Origin: Rhodoplanes sp. Z2-YC6860
Lineage (GTDB): Bacteria > Pseudomonadota > Alphaproteobacteria > Rhizobiales > Xanthobacteraceae
DNA length: 64,000 nucleotides
Direction: 5' to 3'
NCBI RefSeq assembly: GCF_001579845.1
Contig: NZ_CP007440.1
Coordinates: forward strand, 2,112,001 to 2,176,000
Notes under the pieces: model-generated
What the model was told of the DNA's origin: nothing
The model's database searches: none
Seen by the model: only the letters and a program-made list of their open reading frames with translations
Translations under genes and position numbers: made by a program
In this document: positions 33,471 through 41,079 of the stretch, piece after piece
Layout: each line of letters begins with the position of its first letter
Numbering within the stretch: position 1 is the stretch's first letter

Positions 33471-34088
33471 ATGATCGGCAAGCTGAAAGGCGTCATCGAC
33501 AGCTACGGCGAGGATTTCATCGTCCTCGACGTGCATGGCGTGGGCTATCTGGTGCACTGCTCGGCGCGCACCTTGCAGGCGCTGCCGGCGCCGGGCGAGG
33601 CTGTCACGCTCGCCATCGAGACCCATGTCCGCGAGGATCAGATCAGGCTGTTCGGATTCTTGAGCGACGCCGAACGCGAGTGGTTCCGCCTCCTGCAGAC
33701 CGTGCAGGGCGTCGGCGCCAAGGTGGCGCTGTCGGTGCTAAGCACCTTCAAGCCGGGCGAACTCGCCTCGGCCATTGCCATCGGCGATAAGGCCGCGATC
33801 AAGCGTGCGCCGGGCGTTGGCCCCAAGGTTGCGGAGCGGGTGGTGATCGAACTGAAGGACAAGGCGCCGGCCTATTCGGAGCTTGATCCGGCGGTGATCA
33901 AGCTTTCCGGCTCGGTCGCCGAGAAGCGTGCGCCGCAACCGATCCTCGATGCGGTCTCGGCGCTGGTCAATTTGGGATATGGCCAGCCGCAGGCCGCGGC
34001 GGCGATCTCGGCGGCGAGCCGCAATGCAGGCGAGGGGGCTGACACCGCGACCCTGATCCGGCAGGGCTTGAAGGAGTTGTCGAAGTGA
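33471..34088 (+). CDS. ruvA: Holliday junction DNA helicase subunit RuvA
   Basis: The 205-residue protein starts [31 protein letters not shown], the OB domain. It then has the two helix-hairpin-helix motifs ([17 protein letters not shown] and [20 protein letters not shown]) that grip the junction, and domain III near the end ([19 protein letters not shown]), which contacts RuvB. Its stop overlaps the GTG of the cytidine deaminase-like gene by four bases (GTGA), and ruvB follows. It heads the block that runs on to ruvB. Confidence 0.97.
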   Translation: MIGKLKGVIDSYGEDFIVLDVHGVGYLVHCSARTLQALPAPGEAVTLAIETHVREDQIRLFGFLSDAEREWFRLLQTVQGVGAKVALSVLSTFKPGELASAIAIGDKAAIKRAPGVGPKVAERVVIELKDKAPAYSELDPAVIKLSGSVAEKRAPQPILDAVSALVNLGYGQPQAAAAISAASRNAGEGADTATLIRQGLKELSK

Positions 34089-34552
34089 GCGGACCGAATG
34101 ACAGGCAGGCGGGGAATCCCGTTTCGCCGAAATTGTCGAAAGCCGATCAGGAACTGGTCGATGCCGCTGCCGAAGCCATCCGCAAGCGCTATCGCTACGA
34201 CTGGCAGGAGGTCGGCGCGGCGCTTCGGCTGCGCTCCGGAAAGATTTTCACGGGCGTGAGCCTCGACGCCTATCTCGGCCGTATGGCGGTGTGTGCCGAA
34301 GCGGTGGCGCTCGGCCAGGCCATCACGGTGGCAGGCGAATTCAGCATCGATAGCATCGTCGCGGTGCGCCATCCTCCGCTGGAGGAGAAAGACCGGCCGA
34401 TCACCGTGGTGTCGCCCTGTGGCGCTTGCCGCGAACTGATCTGGGACTACGACCGCAACGCCCGTGTCATCGTGCCGGGAGCGAACGGTCCGGAGGCCGT
34501 CAGCATCGGTGAACTCCTGCCGAACAAGTACAGCCGCGAGCGAGGAAACTGA
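34085..34552 (+). CDS. Cytidine deaminase-like protein
   Basis: The 155-residue protein has the zinc site of the cytidine deaminase family: CAE at residues 70-72 (the alternate Cys form of the usual HAE) and [10 protein letters not shown] with Cys112 and Cys115. The N-terminal 25 residues are a polar extension. Blasticidin-S deaminases and free-nucleoside deaminases share this layout. Substrate binding residues such as the FxxExN block are not obvious ([23 protein letters not shown] shows TGVSLDA in that place), so the base or nucleoside is uncertain. It is translationally coupled to ruvA and ends two bases before ruvB, so it is co-expressed with junction processing. Confidence 0.85.
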   Translation: MSGPNDRQAGNPVSPKLSKADQELVDAAAEAIRKRYRYDWQEVGAALRLRSGKIFTGVSLDAYLGRMAVCAEAVALGQAITVAGEFSIDSIVAVRHPPLEEKDRPITVVSPCGACRELIWDYDRNARVIVPGANGPEAVSIGELLPNKYSRERGN

Positions 34553-34554
34553 GC

Positions 34555-35607
34555 GTGGCGAGCCCGCCCAAACGTCTCGTGACGCCCGAGCGCCGCGACG
34601 AAGACATCGCGGAGCTGAAGCTTCGGCCGCAGCGGCTCGCGGAGTTCATCGGCCAGCAGCAGGCGCGCGCCAACCTTTCGGTGTTCATCGAGGCCGCGAA
34701 GGCGCGCAACGAAGCGCTCGATCACGTGCTGCTGGTCGGCCCGCCAGGGCTTGGCAAGACCACGCTTGCCCAGATCGTCTCGCGCGAGCTTGGCGTCAAC
34801 TTCCGCGCCACGTCGGGGCCGGTGATCGCCAAGGCCGGCGATCTCGCGGCGCTCCTCACCAATCTCGAAGAGCGCGACGTGCTCTTCATCGACGAGATCC
34901 ACCGGCTCAATCCGGCGGTGGAAGAGGTGCTCTATCCCGCGATGGAGGACTTCCAGCTCGATCTCATCATCGGCGAGGGGCCGGCGGCGCGCTCGGTGAA
35001 GATCGATCTTGCAAAATTCACGCTGGTCGGCGCCACGACGCGCGCCGGCATGCTCACCAATCCGCTGCGCGACCGTTTCGGCATTCCGGTTCGGCTCAAC
35101 TTCTACACCGAGGCGGAGCTCGAACTGATCGTCACCCGCGGCGCCCGCGTGCTCGGCCTTGGCATGTCGGAAGATGGCGCCAACGAGATCGCACGCCGCT
35201 CGCGCGGCACGCCGCGCATCGCCGGAAGGCTGCTGCGCCGTGTGCGCGACTTCGCCCATGTCGGCAAGGTCGACAAGGTCGATCGCAAGCTCGCCAACAA
35301 GGCGTTGCTGGAGCTCGAGGTCGACGCCGCGGGCCTGGACGTGATGGACCGCCGCTATCTCACGACCATCGCCGAGCACTACGGCGGCGGCCCGGTCGGC
35401 GTCGAGACGCTTGCTGCCGCGCTCTCGGAGCCGCGTGACGCGATCGAGGAGATCATCGAGCCGTTCCTCATCCAGAAGGGCTTCCTGCAGCGCACGCCGC
35501 GCGGCCGGCTGATCACCGGCCACGCCTTCAAGCATCTTGGCCTCGCCGAGCCCAAGCGCGATGCGTCACAGTTTGGCCTGTTTGCAACGGATGACGGCGA
35601 CGACTGA
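34555..35607 (+). CDS. ruvB: Holliday junction branch-migration ATPase RuvB
   Basis: The 350-residue AAA+ motor starts with GTG ([41 protein letters not shown]). Walker A GPPGLGKT is at residues 62-69, Walker B in [20 protein letters not shown], sensor 1 in [20 protein letters not shown], and sensor 2 in [20 protein letters not shown]. The winged-helix DNA-binding domain ([43 protein letters not shown]) ends it. It pumps DNA through RuvA-bound junctions. It follows the deaminase-like gene by two bases. Confidence 0.98.
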   Translation: MASPPKRLVTPERRDEDIAELKLRPQRLAEFIGQQQARANLSVFIEAAKARNEALDHVLLVGPPGLGKTTLAQIVSRELGVNFRATSGPVIAKAGDLAALLTNLEERDVLFIDEIHRLNPAVEEVLYPAMEDFQLDLIIGEGPAARSVKIDLAKFTLVGATTRAGMLTNPLRDRFGIPVRLNFYTEAELELIVTRGARVLGLGMSEDGANEIARRSRGTPRIAGRLLRRVRDFAHVGKVDKVDRKLANKALLELEVDAAGLDVMDRRYLTTIAEHYGGGPVGVETLAAALSEPRDAIEEIIEPFLIQKGFLQRTPRGRLITGHAFKHLGLAEPKRDASQFGLFATDDGDD

Positions 35608-35642
35608 GGCCAACGGACGGGACGTGCCCTTTGTCTTGGGCG

Positions 35643-36158
35643 TTATCTTGAATGCCTCAGCACCAGCGCCGCGATCTCCTTCACCCGATCAAGCGTGATG
35701 CCGTTGCGTTGCTCGATCGCCAGCGGATGATCCGGCACCTCGATCTCGAATGACGGCCGCCGGCGCGCGTTCTTCATCACAATCCGGCATGGCAGTCCGG
35801 TGGTCGCCGGATAGATCGGGATGTCGCTGCCGAACCGGCCGTGCAGCGGCGGCTCGTTTTCGCGGCTGGCGGTGTCCCAGAGCTGACCGAACCGCACGAA
35901 GCTGTCCTTCGACACGGACGCCCAGCTCCCCCAGATGAACGGCTCCTCGCAGTCGATCACCGGGATGACGATGCGGCCGCGAATGAAATAGTGCTCGTCA
36001 TCGATCACGCAGGTGTCGGTGCCGATCACCCCACGATGGGGGCGATCCTCCTCGTCCAGCGAACGCCAGAGGTCCGGTTCGTCGAGCGCGAAGGCCATCG
36101 GCAGTTTGTCGTACTGCTTGCCGCAGCAGGAGCAGGTCCAGGTCAGGTTCAGGTCCAC
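35643..36158 (-). CDS. DUF2199 domain-containing protein
   Basis: The 171-residue protein begins MDLNLTWTCSCCGKQYDKLPMAFALDEPDLWRSL, the DUF2199 hallmark with a CSCC zinc-like knuckle, and continues with DTCVIDDEHYFIRGRIVIPV and SWASVSKDSFVRFGQLWD. It is cytoplasmic with no membrane segment. The family is common in proteobacteria and has no known role. It lies on the opposite strand between ruvB and the GFA-ybgC pair, with no near partner on its own strand. Confidence 0.85.
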   Translation of the reverse strand: MDLNLTWTCSCCGKQYDKLPMAFALDEPDLWRSLDEEDRPHRGVIGTDTCVIDDEHYFIRGRIVIPVIDCEEPFIWGSWASVSKDSFVRFGQLWDTASRENEPPLHGRFGSDIPIYPATTGLPCRIVMKNARRRPSFEIEVPDHPLAIEQRNGITLDRVKEIAALVLRHSR

Positions 36159-36234
36159 GGCGTATCACTTGTCGCTAAGATTGGCAGGTCATACGGCTAT
36201 CGGGTAATCGTTCGTGCATGTCGAGAGCGTTCCA

Positions 36235-36609
36235 ATGCTGAGCACCCACGAAGGCGGTTGTCATTGCGGCCGGGTTCGTTTCCGCGTGAGCGGCGACCTT
36301 GCCGACACGGTGTATTGCAATTGCTCGCTTTGCAGCATGAAGGGCTTTTTGCATCTCATCGTGCCGTTAGAACAATTCCAATGCGTGGGCGAGGCCGAAC
36401 TGTCGACGTATCAGTTCGGCAGCCGTGTGGCCAAGCACACGTTCTGCTCCGTGTGCGGCGTCCATCCGTTCTACGTGCCGCGCTCGGACCCGGACAAGAT
36501 CGACGTCAACGTACGCTGCATCGATGGCATCGACATTCATTCGCTGTCGCCCAAGGCGTTCGACGGCCGGAACTGGGACAGCGCAATCGGAGGCGCGAGC
36601 TGGCGATGA
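36235..36609 (+). CDS. GFA/CENP-V family zinc protein
   Basis: From the ATG at 36235 the protein is 124 residues; a GTG at 36214 would add seven. The GFA zinc ligands are complete: CHCGRVRF, then CNCSLC, then FCSVCGVHPFY. The family includes glutathione-dependent formaldehyde-activating proteins, but most members, such as this short one, have no proven activity. Its stop overlaps the ybgC ATG by four bases (ATGA), so the two proteins are made together. Confidence 0.83.
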   Translation: MLSTHEGGCHCGRVRFRVSGDLADTVYCNCSLCSMKGFLHLIVPLEQFQCVGEAELSTYQFGSRVAKHTFCSVCGVHPFYVPRSDPDKIDVNVRCIDGIDIHSLSPKAFDGRNWDSAIGGASWR

Positions 36610-37070
36610 GCGCAACTTCCCTCGACGGCGAGATCCGCGACGGCCGGCACGTCCAGCCGGTGCGGGTCTATTACGAGGACACCGACTTTTCGGGCGTCGT
36701 GTATCACGCGAGCTATCTGCGTTTCATGGAGCGCGGCCGCACCAACTATCTCCGCTTGCTTGGTGCCGATCAGCGCGCGCTGTTCGAGGAGGTCGCGAAG
36801 GAGGCGCCGGGCTTCGCCTTCGTGGTGCGCGCCATGCAACTCGATTTTCTCAAACCCGCGCGGATGGACGATCTTCTTGAGGTCGTCACCACGCCCTCGG
36901 AGGTGAAGGGCGCCTCGATCGTGCTGCACCAGCGGGTCAATCGCGGCATCGAGACATTGGTCGAGGCGACCGTGCAGGTGGCCTTCGTGTCCGGTGGCCG
37001 CGCGCAGCGCATCCCCAAGGCGCTCCGCATCGCGATGAAAGCCGATCAGGATGCGGCCGGTGGCGGTTAG
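36606..37070 (+). CDS. ybgC: Tol-Pal cluster acyl-CoA thioesterase YbgC
   Basis: The 154-residue hotdog-fold protein contains the active-site stretch RVYYEDTDFSGVVYHASYLRFMERGRTNYLR, with the catalytic Asp of the 4-hydroxybenzoyl-CoA thioesterase type, and the DFLKPARMDDLLEVVT strand. YbgC hydrolyses acyl-CoA or acyl-ACP at the inner membrane and is encoded with the Tol-Pal genes in most proteobacteria. Here a TetR gene and a DUF2852 gene lie between it and tolQ. It is translationally coupled to the GFA gene. Confidence 0.93.
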   Translation: MSATSLDGEIRDGRHVQPVRVYYEDTDFSGVVYHASYLRFMERGRTNYLRLLGADQRALFEEVAKEAPGFAFVVRAMQLDFLKPARMDDLLEVVTTPSEVKGASIVLHQRVNRGIETLVEATVQVAFVSGGRAQRIPKALRIAMKADQDAAGGG

Positions 37071-37097
37071 GTCACTGTCGACGCGCCGCGAGCCGTG

Positions 37098-37116
37098 ATG
37101 TAAATGCTATTCACAT
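37098..37116. promoter_or_regulatory. Operator-like palindrome at the tetR start
   Basis: ATGTAAATGCTATTCACAT is an imperfect 19-bp palindrome (ATGT and AAT arms). The same sequence with two changes lies at 37853-37871 ahead of the DUF2852 gene. It overlaps the TetR start codon, so bound TetR would block its own expression. Confidence 0.65.
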
Positions 37117-37753
37117 GAGCTGGTCCAAGGACGGCGGCGGCAAGTCCCGTGGCTATCACCACGGCAACCTGAAGGAAGCGCTGATCCGCGCGGCGCTCGA
37201 GCTGATCGCTCAGAAGGGCCCGGCGGGCTTCACCTTTGCGGAAGCCGCGCGCTGGGCCGGCGTCAGTCCGGCTGCGCCCTATCGCCACTACCGCGACCGC
37301 GATGAGCTTTTGTCCGATGTCGCCAAGCGCGGCTTCGATCAGTTCGAGCAGGCGCTTTCGCGCGCCTGGAACGACGGCAAGCCCACGCCATCGGAAGCAT
37401 TCGACCGGCTGGGCAAGGCTTATTTGGGGTTCGCGCGCACCGAGCCGGCTTACTATTCGGCGATGTTCGAAGCCGGCATTCCGCCCGATACCAATCCGGA
37501 ATTTCGCGAGGCGGGCGAGCGCGCCTTCAACGTGCTGCGCCAGGCCACCGAAGTGATGGTTGCGATGATGCCGGCCAAGAATCGTCCGCCGGTGATGATG
37601 ATGGCGCTGCACATCTGGGCGCTGTCGCATGGCATCGCCTCGCTGTTCGGGCGCGGCGACGCGGCGAGCCGCAAGCTGCCGATGACGCCGGAGGAATTGC
37701 TGGAGGCCGGCGTGCTCCTATATCTGCGCGGACTTGGTCTGCCGGGGGCATAG
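37115..37753 (+). CDS. TetR-family transcriptional regulator (TetR_C_13/WHG type)
   Basis: The 212-residue regulator has the N-terminal helix-turn-helix GYHHGNLKEALIRAALELIAQKGPAGFTFAEAARWAGVSPAAPYRHYRDRDELL (about residues 13-65) and a C-terminal domain of the WHG type (MMMALHIWALSHGIASLF). GYHHGNL at the start of the HTH is the classic mark of this sub-group. There is no Shine-Dalgarno sequence: the ATG lies inside a 19-bp palindrome, suggesting a leaderless or very short leader transcript and self-repression. The same palindrome lies in the promoter of the next gene, encoding the DUF2852 protein, its likely main target. Confidence 0.9.
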   Translation: MSWSKDGGGKSRGYHHGNLKEALIRAALELIAQKGPAGFTFAEAARWAGVSPAAPYRHYRDRDELLSDVAKRGFDQFEQALSRAWNDGKPTPSEAFDRLGKAYLGFARTEPAYYSAMFEAGIPPDTNPEFREAGERAFNVLRQATEVMVAMMPAKNRPPVMMMALHIWALSHGIASLFGRGDAASRKLPMTPEELLEAGVLLYLRGLGLPGA

Positions 37754-37824
37754 CGGAATCTCCGGCGGAACTTCAGGTCTGAATCCCCGAGACCGCAGGC
37801 CGCATCTGAATTTTTGGGCATCCC

Positions 37825-37830
37825 TTGACA
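37825..37830 (+). promoter_or_regulatory. -35 element of the DUF2852 promoter
   Basis: TTGACA is a perfect -35 match. A -10 element 17-20 bases downstream would fall at 37848-37856, at the edge of or inside the palindrome 37853-37871, a typical arrangement for repression by the adjacent TetR protein. Confidence 0.6.
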
Positions 37831-37852
37831 CCCCGGCCACCGCAATCTAGTT

Positions 37853-37871
37853 ATGTAAATGTTATTAACAT
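37853..37871. promoter_or_regulatory. Second copy of the TetR operator-like palindrome
   Basis: ATGTAAATGTTATTAACAT differs from the copy at 37098-37116 in two of 19 bases. It lies between the TTGACA box and the ribosome site GAGG of the DUF2852 gene, over the expected -10 and start point. Confidence 0.7.
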
Positions 37872-37891
37872 TCACACGCGCGAGGTGTGCG

Positions 37892-38350
37892 ATGCCTATC
37901 GTTGCCAAGCTTGATGAACTCGGAAAACCAGCCTGGATCGCCCTGATGATCCTCGGCTTCATGATCTGGTGGCCACTCGGCCTTGCGAGCCTCGCGTTCT
38001 TGATCGGGAGTCGACGCATGTCTTGCTGGCACCACGACCCGGCCCGGTGGCAATACAAGATGGACAAGTTGCAGCGGAAAATGGACTCGGCGCAGTCCTG
38101 GATGAGCGGAAATCCCTGGGGTGGAAACCCTTGGGGCGGCAATCCCTGGCGAACGCCGTCCAGCGGCAACCGCGCCTTCGACGAGTACCGCGCCGACACG
38201 CTGCGCAGGCTCGAGGATGAGCAGAAGGAATTCCACGAGTTCCTGGGCCGCCTGCGGATGGCCAAGGACAAGGCCGAGTTCGACCAGTTCATGGCCGAGC
38301 GGCGCAACAGCCCAACCCCTCCGAGCCCTGAGTCTCCGCCGCAGAACTGA
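37892..38350 (+). CDS. DUF2852 membrane protein
   Basis: The 152-residue protein starts at an ATG with GAGG six bases upstream. A hydrophobic segment (PAWIALMILGFMIWWPLGLA, residues 13-32, running on to about 40) anchors it in the inner membrane. It is followed by a Met/Trp-rich stretch with three GNPW repeats (SGNPWGGNPWGGNPWRTP) and a conserved cytoplasmic helix FDEYRADTLRRLEDEQKEFHEFLGRLRMAKDKAEFDQFMAERR, the DUF2852 signature. Function is unknown. A strong terminator follows, so with its own promoter it forms a single-gene unit under the neighbouring TetR. Confidence 0.88.
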   Translation: MPIVAKLDELGKPAWIALMILGFMIWWPLGLASLAFLIGSRRMSCWHHDPARWQYKMDKLQRKMDSAQSWMSGNPWGGNPWGGNPWRTPSSGNRAFDEYRADTLRRLEDEQKEFHEFLGRLRMAKDKAEFDQFMAERRNSPTPPSPESPPQN

Positions 38351-38779
38351 CGCCCACTTTTCTGCGCAAGCCGCCCGCCGTGTTCCCCGACACGGCGGGC
38401 GTTTCATTTTGCATGGGACGGCAAGTTGTCATGCTCGGCTTCAAAGCCATGCTGCTGCTGGATTTTCTGAAATCTACTGTGAGTCTGAATGCCGCATCGT
38501 GGTTCCCGGTAACCCGGCATTAACCCAAATAACGCTGCCTAGGCCGGGAATGACCGGGCCGGTGCCCTAGTTTGGTCAATTTCGCGGGACTTTCTGCCCT
38601 CCGGCGGTGGTGGACGGCCAAAGCTCACGCGAAATTTGGTGCAGCTTGCGTGTCGCAACGCGATTCGCGCTGACGGCCATTGGGGCTAAGCGGAGCATCG
38701 TCCCGGTTCTCGAATGCGTGCGCGGTGGTCCGGCCGAATCCGGCCCCTGACCGCAATTGGTGATTTGGAGGGACAACGG
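38351..38779. other. Intergenic region before tolQ
   Basis: This 429-base gap holds the terminator of the DUF2852 gene at its left end and the tolQ leader. No coding frame longer than a few dozen residues looks real. I see no convincing sigma-70 boxes. Confidence 0.4.
38372..38410 (+). terminator. Intrinsic terminator after the DUF2852 gene
   Basis: An 11-bp perfect stem (38372-38382 with 38391-38401, CGCCCGCCGTG and its complement) with an eight-base loop is followed by TTTCATTTT. Confidence 0.88.
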
Positions 38780-39502
38780 ATGAATCCTGGGGACGTGGCG
38801 CAAGCAGCGCTGCCGCTGACCTCCTCCGACCTGTCGCTGTTCGCAATGTTCTGGCACGCGCACTGGCTGGTGAAGTGCGTGATGCTGGGCCTGCTGATGG
38901 CTTCGGTGTGGGTCTGGGCGATCGTGATCGACAAATTCCTGCTCTACACGCGCACCAAGAAAGCCATGGACCGCTTCGAGGAGGCGTTCTGGTCGGGGCA
39001 GTCGCTGGAAGAGCTCTACAAGGCGCTGTCGCAGCGCCCGGTGCATTCGATGTCGGCGCTTTTTGTCGCAGCGATGCGCGAATGGAAGCGCAGCTTCGAG
39101 GGGCAGGTGCGCTCGTTTGCAGGTCTGCAGACCCGAATCGAGAAGGTGATGGACGTGACCATCTCCCGCGAGATCGAGCGGCTCGAGCGGCGGCTGCTGG
39201 TGCTCGCGACGGTGGGCTCCGCCGGGCCGTTCGTGGGCCTGTTCGGAACCGTCTGGGGCATCATGACGAGCTTCCAGTCGATCGCCGCCTCGAAAAACAC
39301 TTCGTTAGCGGTTGTGGCGCCGGGCATCGCAGAGGCGCTGTTTGCGACCGCAATCGGCCTCATCGCCGCCATCCCGGCGACGATTTTCTATAACAAATTC
39401 ACCAGCGAGGTGAACCGTCAGGCCCAGCGTCTGGAGGGCTTCGCGGACGAGTTCTCGGCGATCCTGTCTCGGCAGATCGACGAACGGGGAGGCGGCGCAT
39501 GA
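38780..39502 (+). CDS. tolQ: Tol-Pal proton channel protein TolQ
   Basis: The 240-residue inner-membrane protein starts at MNPGDVAQAALPLTSSDLSLFAMFWHAHWLVKCVMLGLLMASVWVWAIVIDKFLL; the frame is open further upstream without support. Three membrane helices are visible (about 27-50, 135-155 and 170-195). The motor core is GSAGPFVGLFGTVWGIMTSFQSIA and the third-helix signature is APGIAEALFATAIGLIAAIPATIFYNKF. TolQ and TolR use the proton gradient to drive TolA during envelope constriction. The stop codon lies inside a REP-like palindrome shared with the tolQ-tolR gap. Confidence 0.96.
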   Translation: MNPGDVAQAALPLTSSDLSLFAMFWHAHWLVKCVMLGLLMASVWVWAIVIDKFLLYTRTKKAMDRFEEAFWSGQSLEELYKALSQRPVHSMSALFVAAMREWKRSFEGQVRSFAGLQTRIEKVMDVTISREIERLERRLLVLATVGSAGPFVGLFGTVWGIMTSFQSIAASKNTSLAVVAPGIAEALFATAIGLIAAIPATIFYNKFTSEVNRQAQRLEGFADEFSAILSRQIDERGGGA

Positions 39503-39540
39503 CCCCGAAAAGTGTGAAGCGGTTTTCGGACAAGGTCATG
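39498..39540. repeat. REP-like palindrome over the tolQ stop codon
   Basis: CATGACC at 39498-39504 pairs with GGTCATG at 39534-39540, and the inner arms CCGAAAA and TTTTCGG pair around a GTGTGAAGCGG centre. This matches a repeat family I know from Bradyrhizobium and relatives, of the form ATGATCCGGAAAAGTG followed by CCGGTTTTCCG. The first bases provide the tolQ stop codon. Confidence 0.8.
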
Positions 39541-39607
39541 CGCGAAGAACTGAGCATGAGCTCGAGATGGTCGTGCTGAACAGTCAGTTGTCGGGGACCG
39601 TCCTGCC

Positions 39608-40066
39608 ATGGGCATGAGCGGCGGCGCGCATTCCGGGGCGGGCGGCAAGCGGCGGCATCGCCGCAAGGCGGTCATGGCCGAAATCAACGTGACGCCGATG
39701 GTCGACGTCATGCTGGTGTTGCTGATCATCTTCATGGTGTCGGCCCCGCTGCTCACCGTCGGCGTGCCGATCGACCTGCCGCAGACCCAGGCCGCAAGTC
39801 TCGAACAGGCCGACAAGGAGCCGCTCGCCATTTCGGTCAACACCGAGGGCAAGGTGTTTCTGCAGAATTCCGAAATCCAGATCGACGAACTGGTGCCCAA
39901 GCTGAAGGCGATTGCTGAAGCGCGCGGCACCAACGGCGACGAGCGTATCTATGTTCGCGGCGATAAGACCGTGAATTATGGTACGGTGATGAGGGTCATG
40001 GGCCGGCTCTCTGCCGCAGGCTTCCGCAAGGTCGCCCTGGTCACGGAGGTGGAGCAAGGCTCGTGA
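39608..40066 (+). CDS. tolR: Tol-Pal system protein TolR
   Basis: The 152-residue protein (MGMSGGAHSGAGGKRRHRRKAVMAEINVTPMVDVMLVLLIIFMVSAPLLTVGVPIDLPQ) has a short basic N terminus and one membrane helix with the conserved proton-path Asp in INVTPMVDVMLVLLIIFM. The periplasmic peptidoglycan-binding domain runs over the rest (FLQNSEIQIDELVPKLKAIAE, DERIYVRGDKTVNYGTVMRVMGRLSAAGFRKVALVTE). A glycine/histidine-rich N-terminal extension is longer than in E. coli. Its stop overlaps tolA by four bases. Confidence 0.96.
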   Translation: MGMSGGAHSGAGGKRRHRRKAVMAEINVTPMVDVMLVLLIIFMVSAPLLTVGVPIDLPQTQAASLEQADKEPLAISVNTEGKVFLQNSEIQIDELVPKLKAIAEARGTNGDERIYVRGDKTVNYGTVMRVMGRLSAAGFRKVALVTEVEQGS

Positions 40067-41052
40067 AGTTGAAGCTGCCCGATATGAAGACCGGCCTCGC
40101 GATTTCGGTCATGGTGCATCTGGCCCTGCTGCTCTGGGGCCTGATCTCCTTTGCCGTGAAGCCGCTCGAGGCCAAGCCCAACGATGCGCTGCCGATCGAC
40201 ATCATTTCGGACAAGCAGTTTTCCGAATTGACCAAGGGCGTGAAGAACGCGCCCAAGACCGCGAAGCCCGCGCCGCTGGTCGAGAAGATCGACACGCCGA
40301 AGCCGGTCGACGATTCGACCGCCAAGGTGACACCGAAGAAGGAAATCCAGGCGGCGAAGACCGACGCGCAGAAGCCGCCTCCGCCGCCGGAGCCCGAGAA
40401 GGCCAAGCCCACCGAAGCCAAAGCTGCGGAAGCCAAGCCTGCCGAAGCCAAACCGGAAAAGAAGCCGGAGCTGCCGAAGGTCGATCCGATCGCCGAGACC
40501 TTGAAGAAGGAAGAGGCGAAGAAGAAAGCCGAAGAACGCGAACAGGCCAAGAAGAAGGTCGCCGAAGAGCGTGCCGCCAAGGCCAAGGCCGAAAAGCTTG
40601 AGCGCGAGAAAGAGCAGCAACAGAAGTACGATCCGAGCAAGATTGCGGCGCTCCTCGACAAACGTCAGGAGCAGCGGCAAGCCGCGGCCGGCGAACAGCT
40701 CAGCCCGAATCCCGGCCTCGGCAAATCCAACGGCACCGCCGCGGTGCTTTCGCAGAGCGAGATCGACGCATTGCGCCGTCGCCTCGCAGAATGCTGGAGT
40801 CCTCCGGTCGGCGCCGCCAACGTCGGCGGTCTGAAGGTGATCATCCGCGTGCTGTTCAGGCAGGACGGCATGGTTGCAGCGCCACCGCAACTCGTTGCGG
40901 GGCCACCTTCGGCGCTTGGTCCGCAGATGGCCGAGAGCGCCAAGCGCGCTATCTTGACCTGCCAGCCGTTCAAGATGCTGCGCCCGGAGCACTACGATCT
41001 GTGGAAAGATATCGAGATCGATTTCGATCCAAAAGAAATGCTCGGACTCTAG
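40063..41052 (+). CDS. tolA: Tol-Pal system protein TolA
   Basis: The 329-residue protein starts with GTG and has one N-terminal membrane helix (about residues 9-30, AISVMVHLALLLWGLISF). A long charged middle domain, about residues 60-215, is rich in Lys, Ala, Glu and Pro (EAKAAEAKPAEAKPEKKPELPK), spanning the periplasm. The C-terminal domain (SEIDALRRRLAECWSPPVGA to LRPEHYDLWKDIEIDFDPKEMLGL) is TonB-like and has a Cys pair (AECW and LTCQPF) that can form the disulfide seen in TolA. It links TolQR to TolB and Pal. Confidence 0.93.
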   Translation: MKLKLPDMKTGLAISVMVHLALLLWGLISFAVKPLEAKPNDALPIDIISDKQFSELTKGVKNAPKTAKPAPLVEKIDTPKPVDDSTAKVTPKKEIQAAKTDAQKPPPPPEPEKAKPTEAKAAEAKPAEAKPEKKPELPKVDPIAETLKKEEAKKKAEEREQAKKKVAEERAAKAKAEKLEREKEQQQKYDPSKIAALLDKRQEQRQAAAGEQLSPNPGLGKSNGTAAVLSQSEIDALRRRLAECWSPPVGAANVGGLKVIIRVLFRQDGMVAAPPQLVAGPPSALGPQMAESAKRAILTCQPFKMLRPEHYDLWKDIEIDFDPKEMLGL

Positions 41053-41079
41053 ATACGATTGTTTCGGGAATTGAATTCC

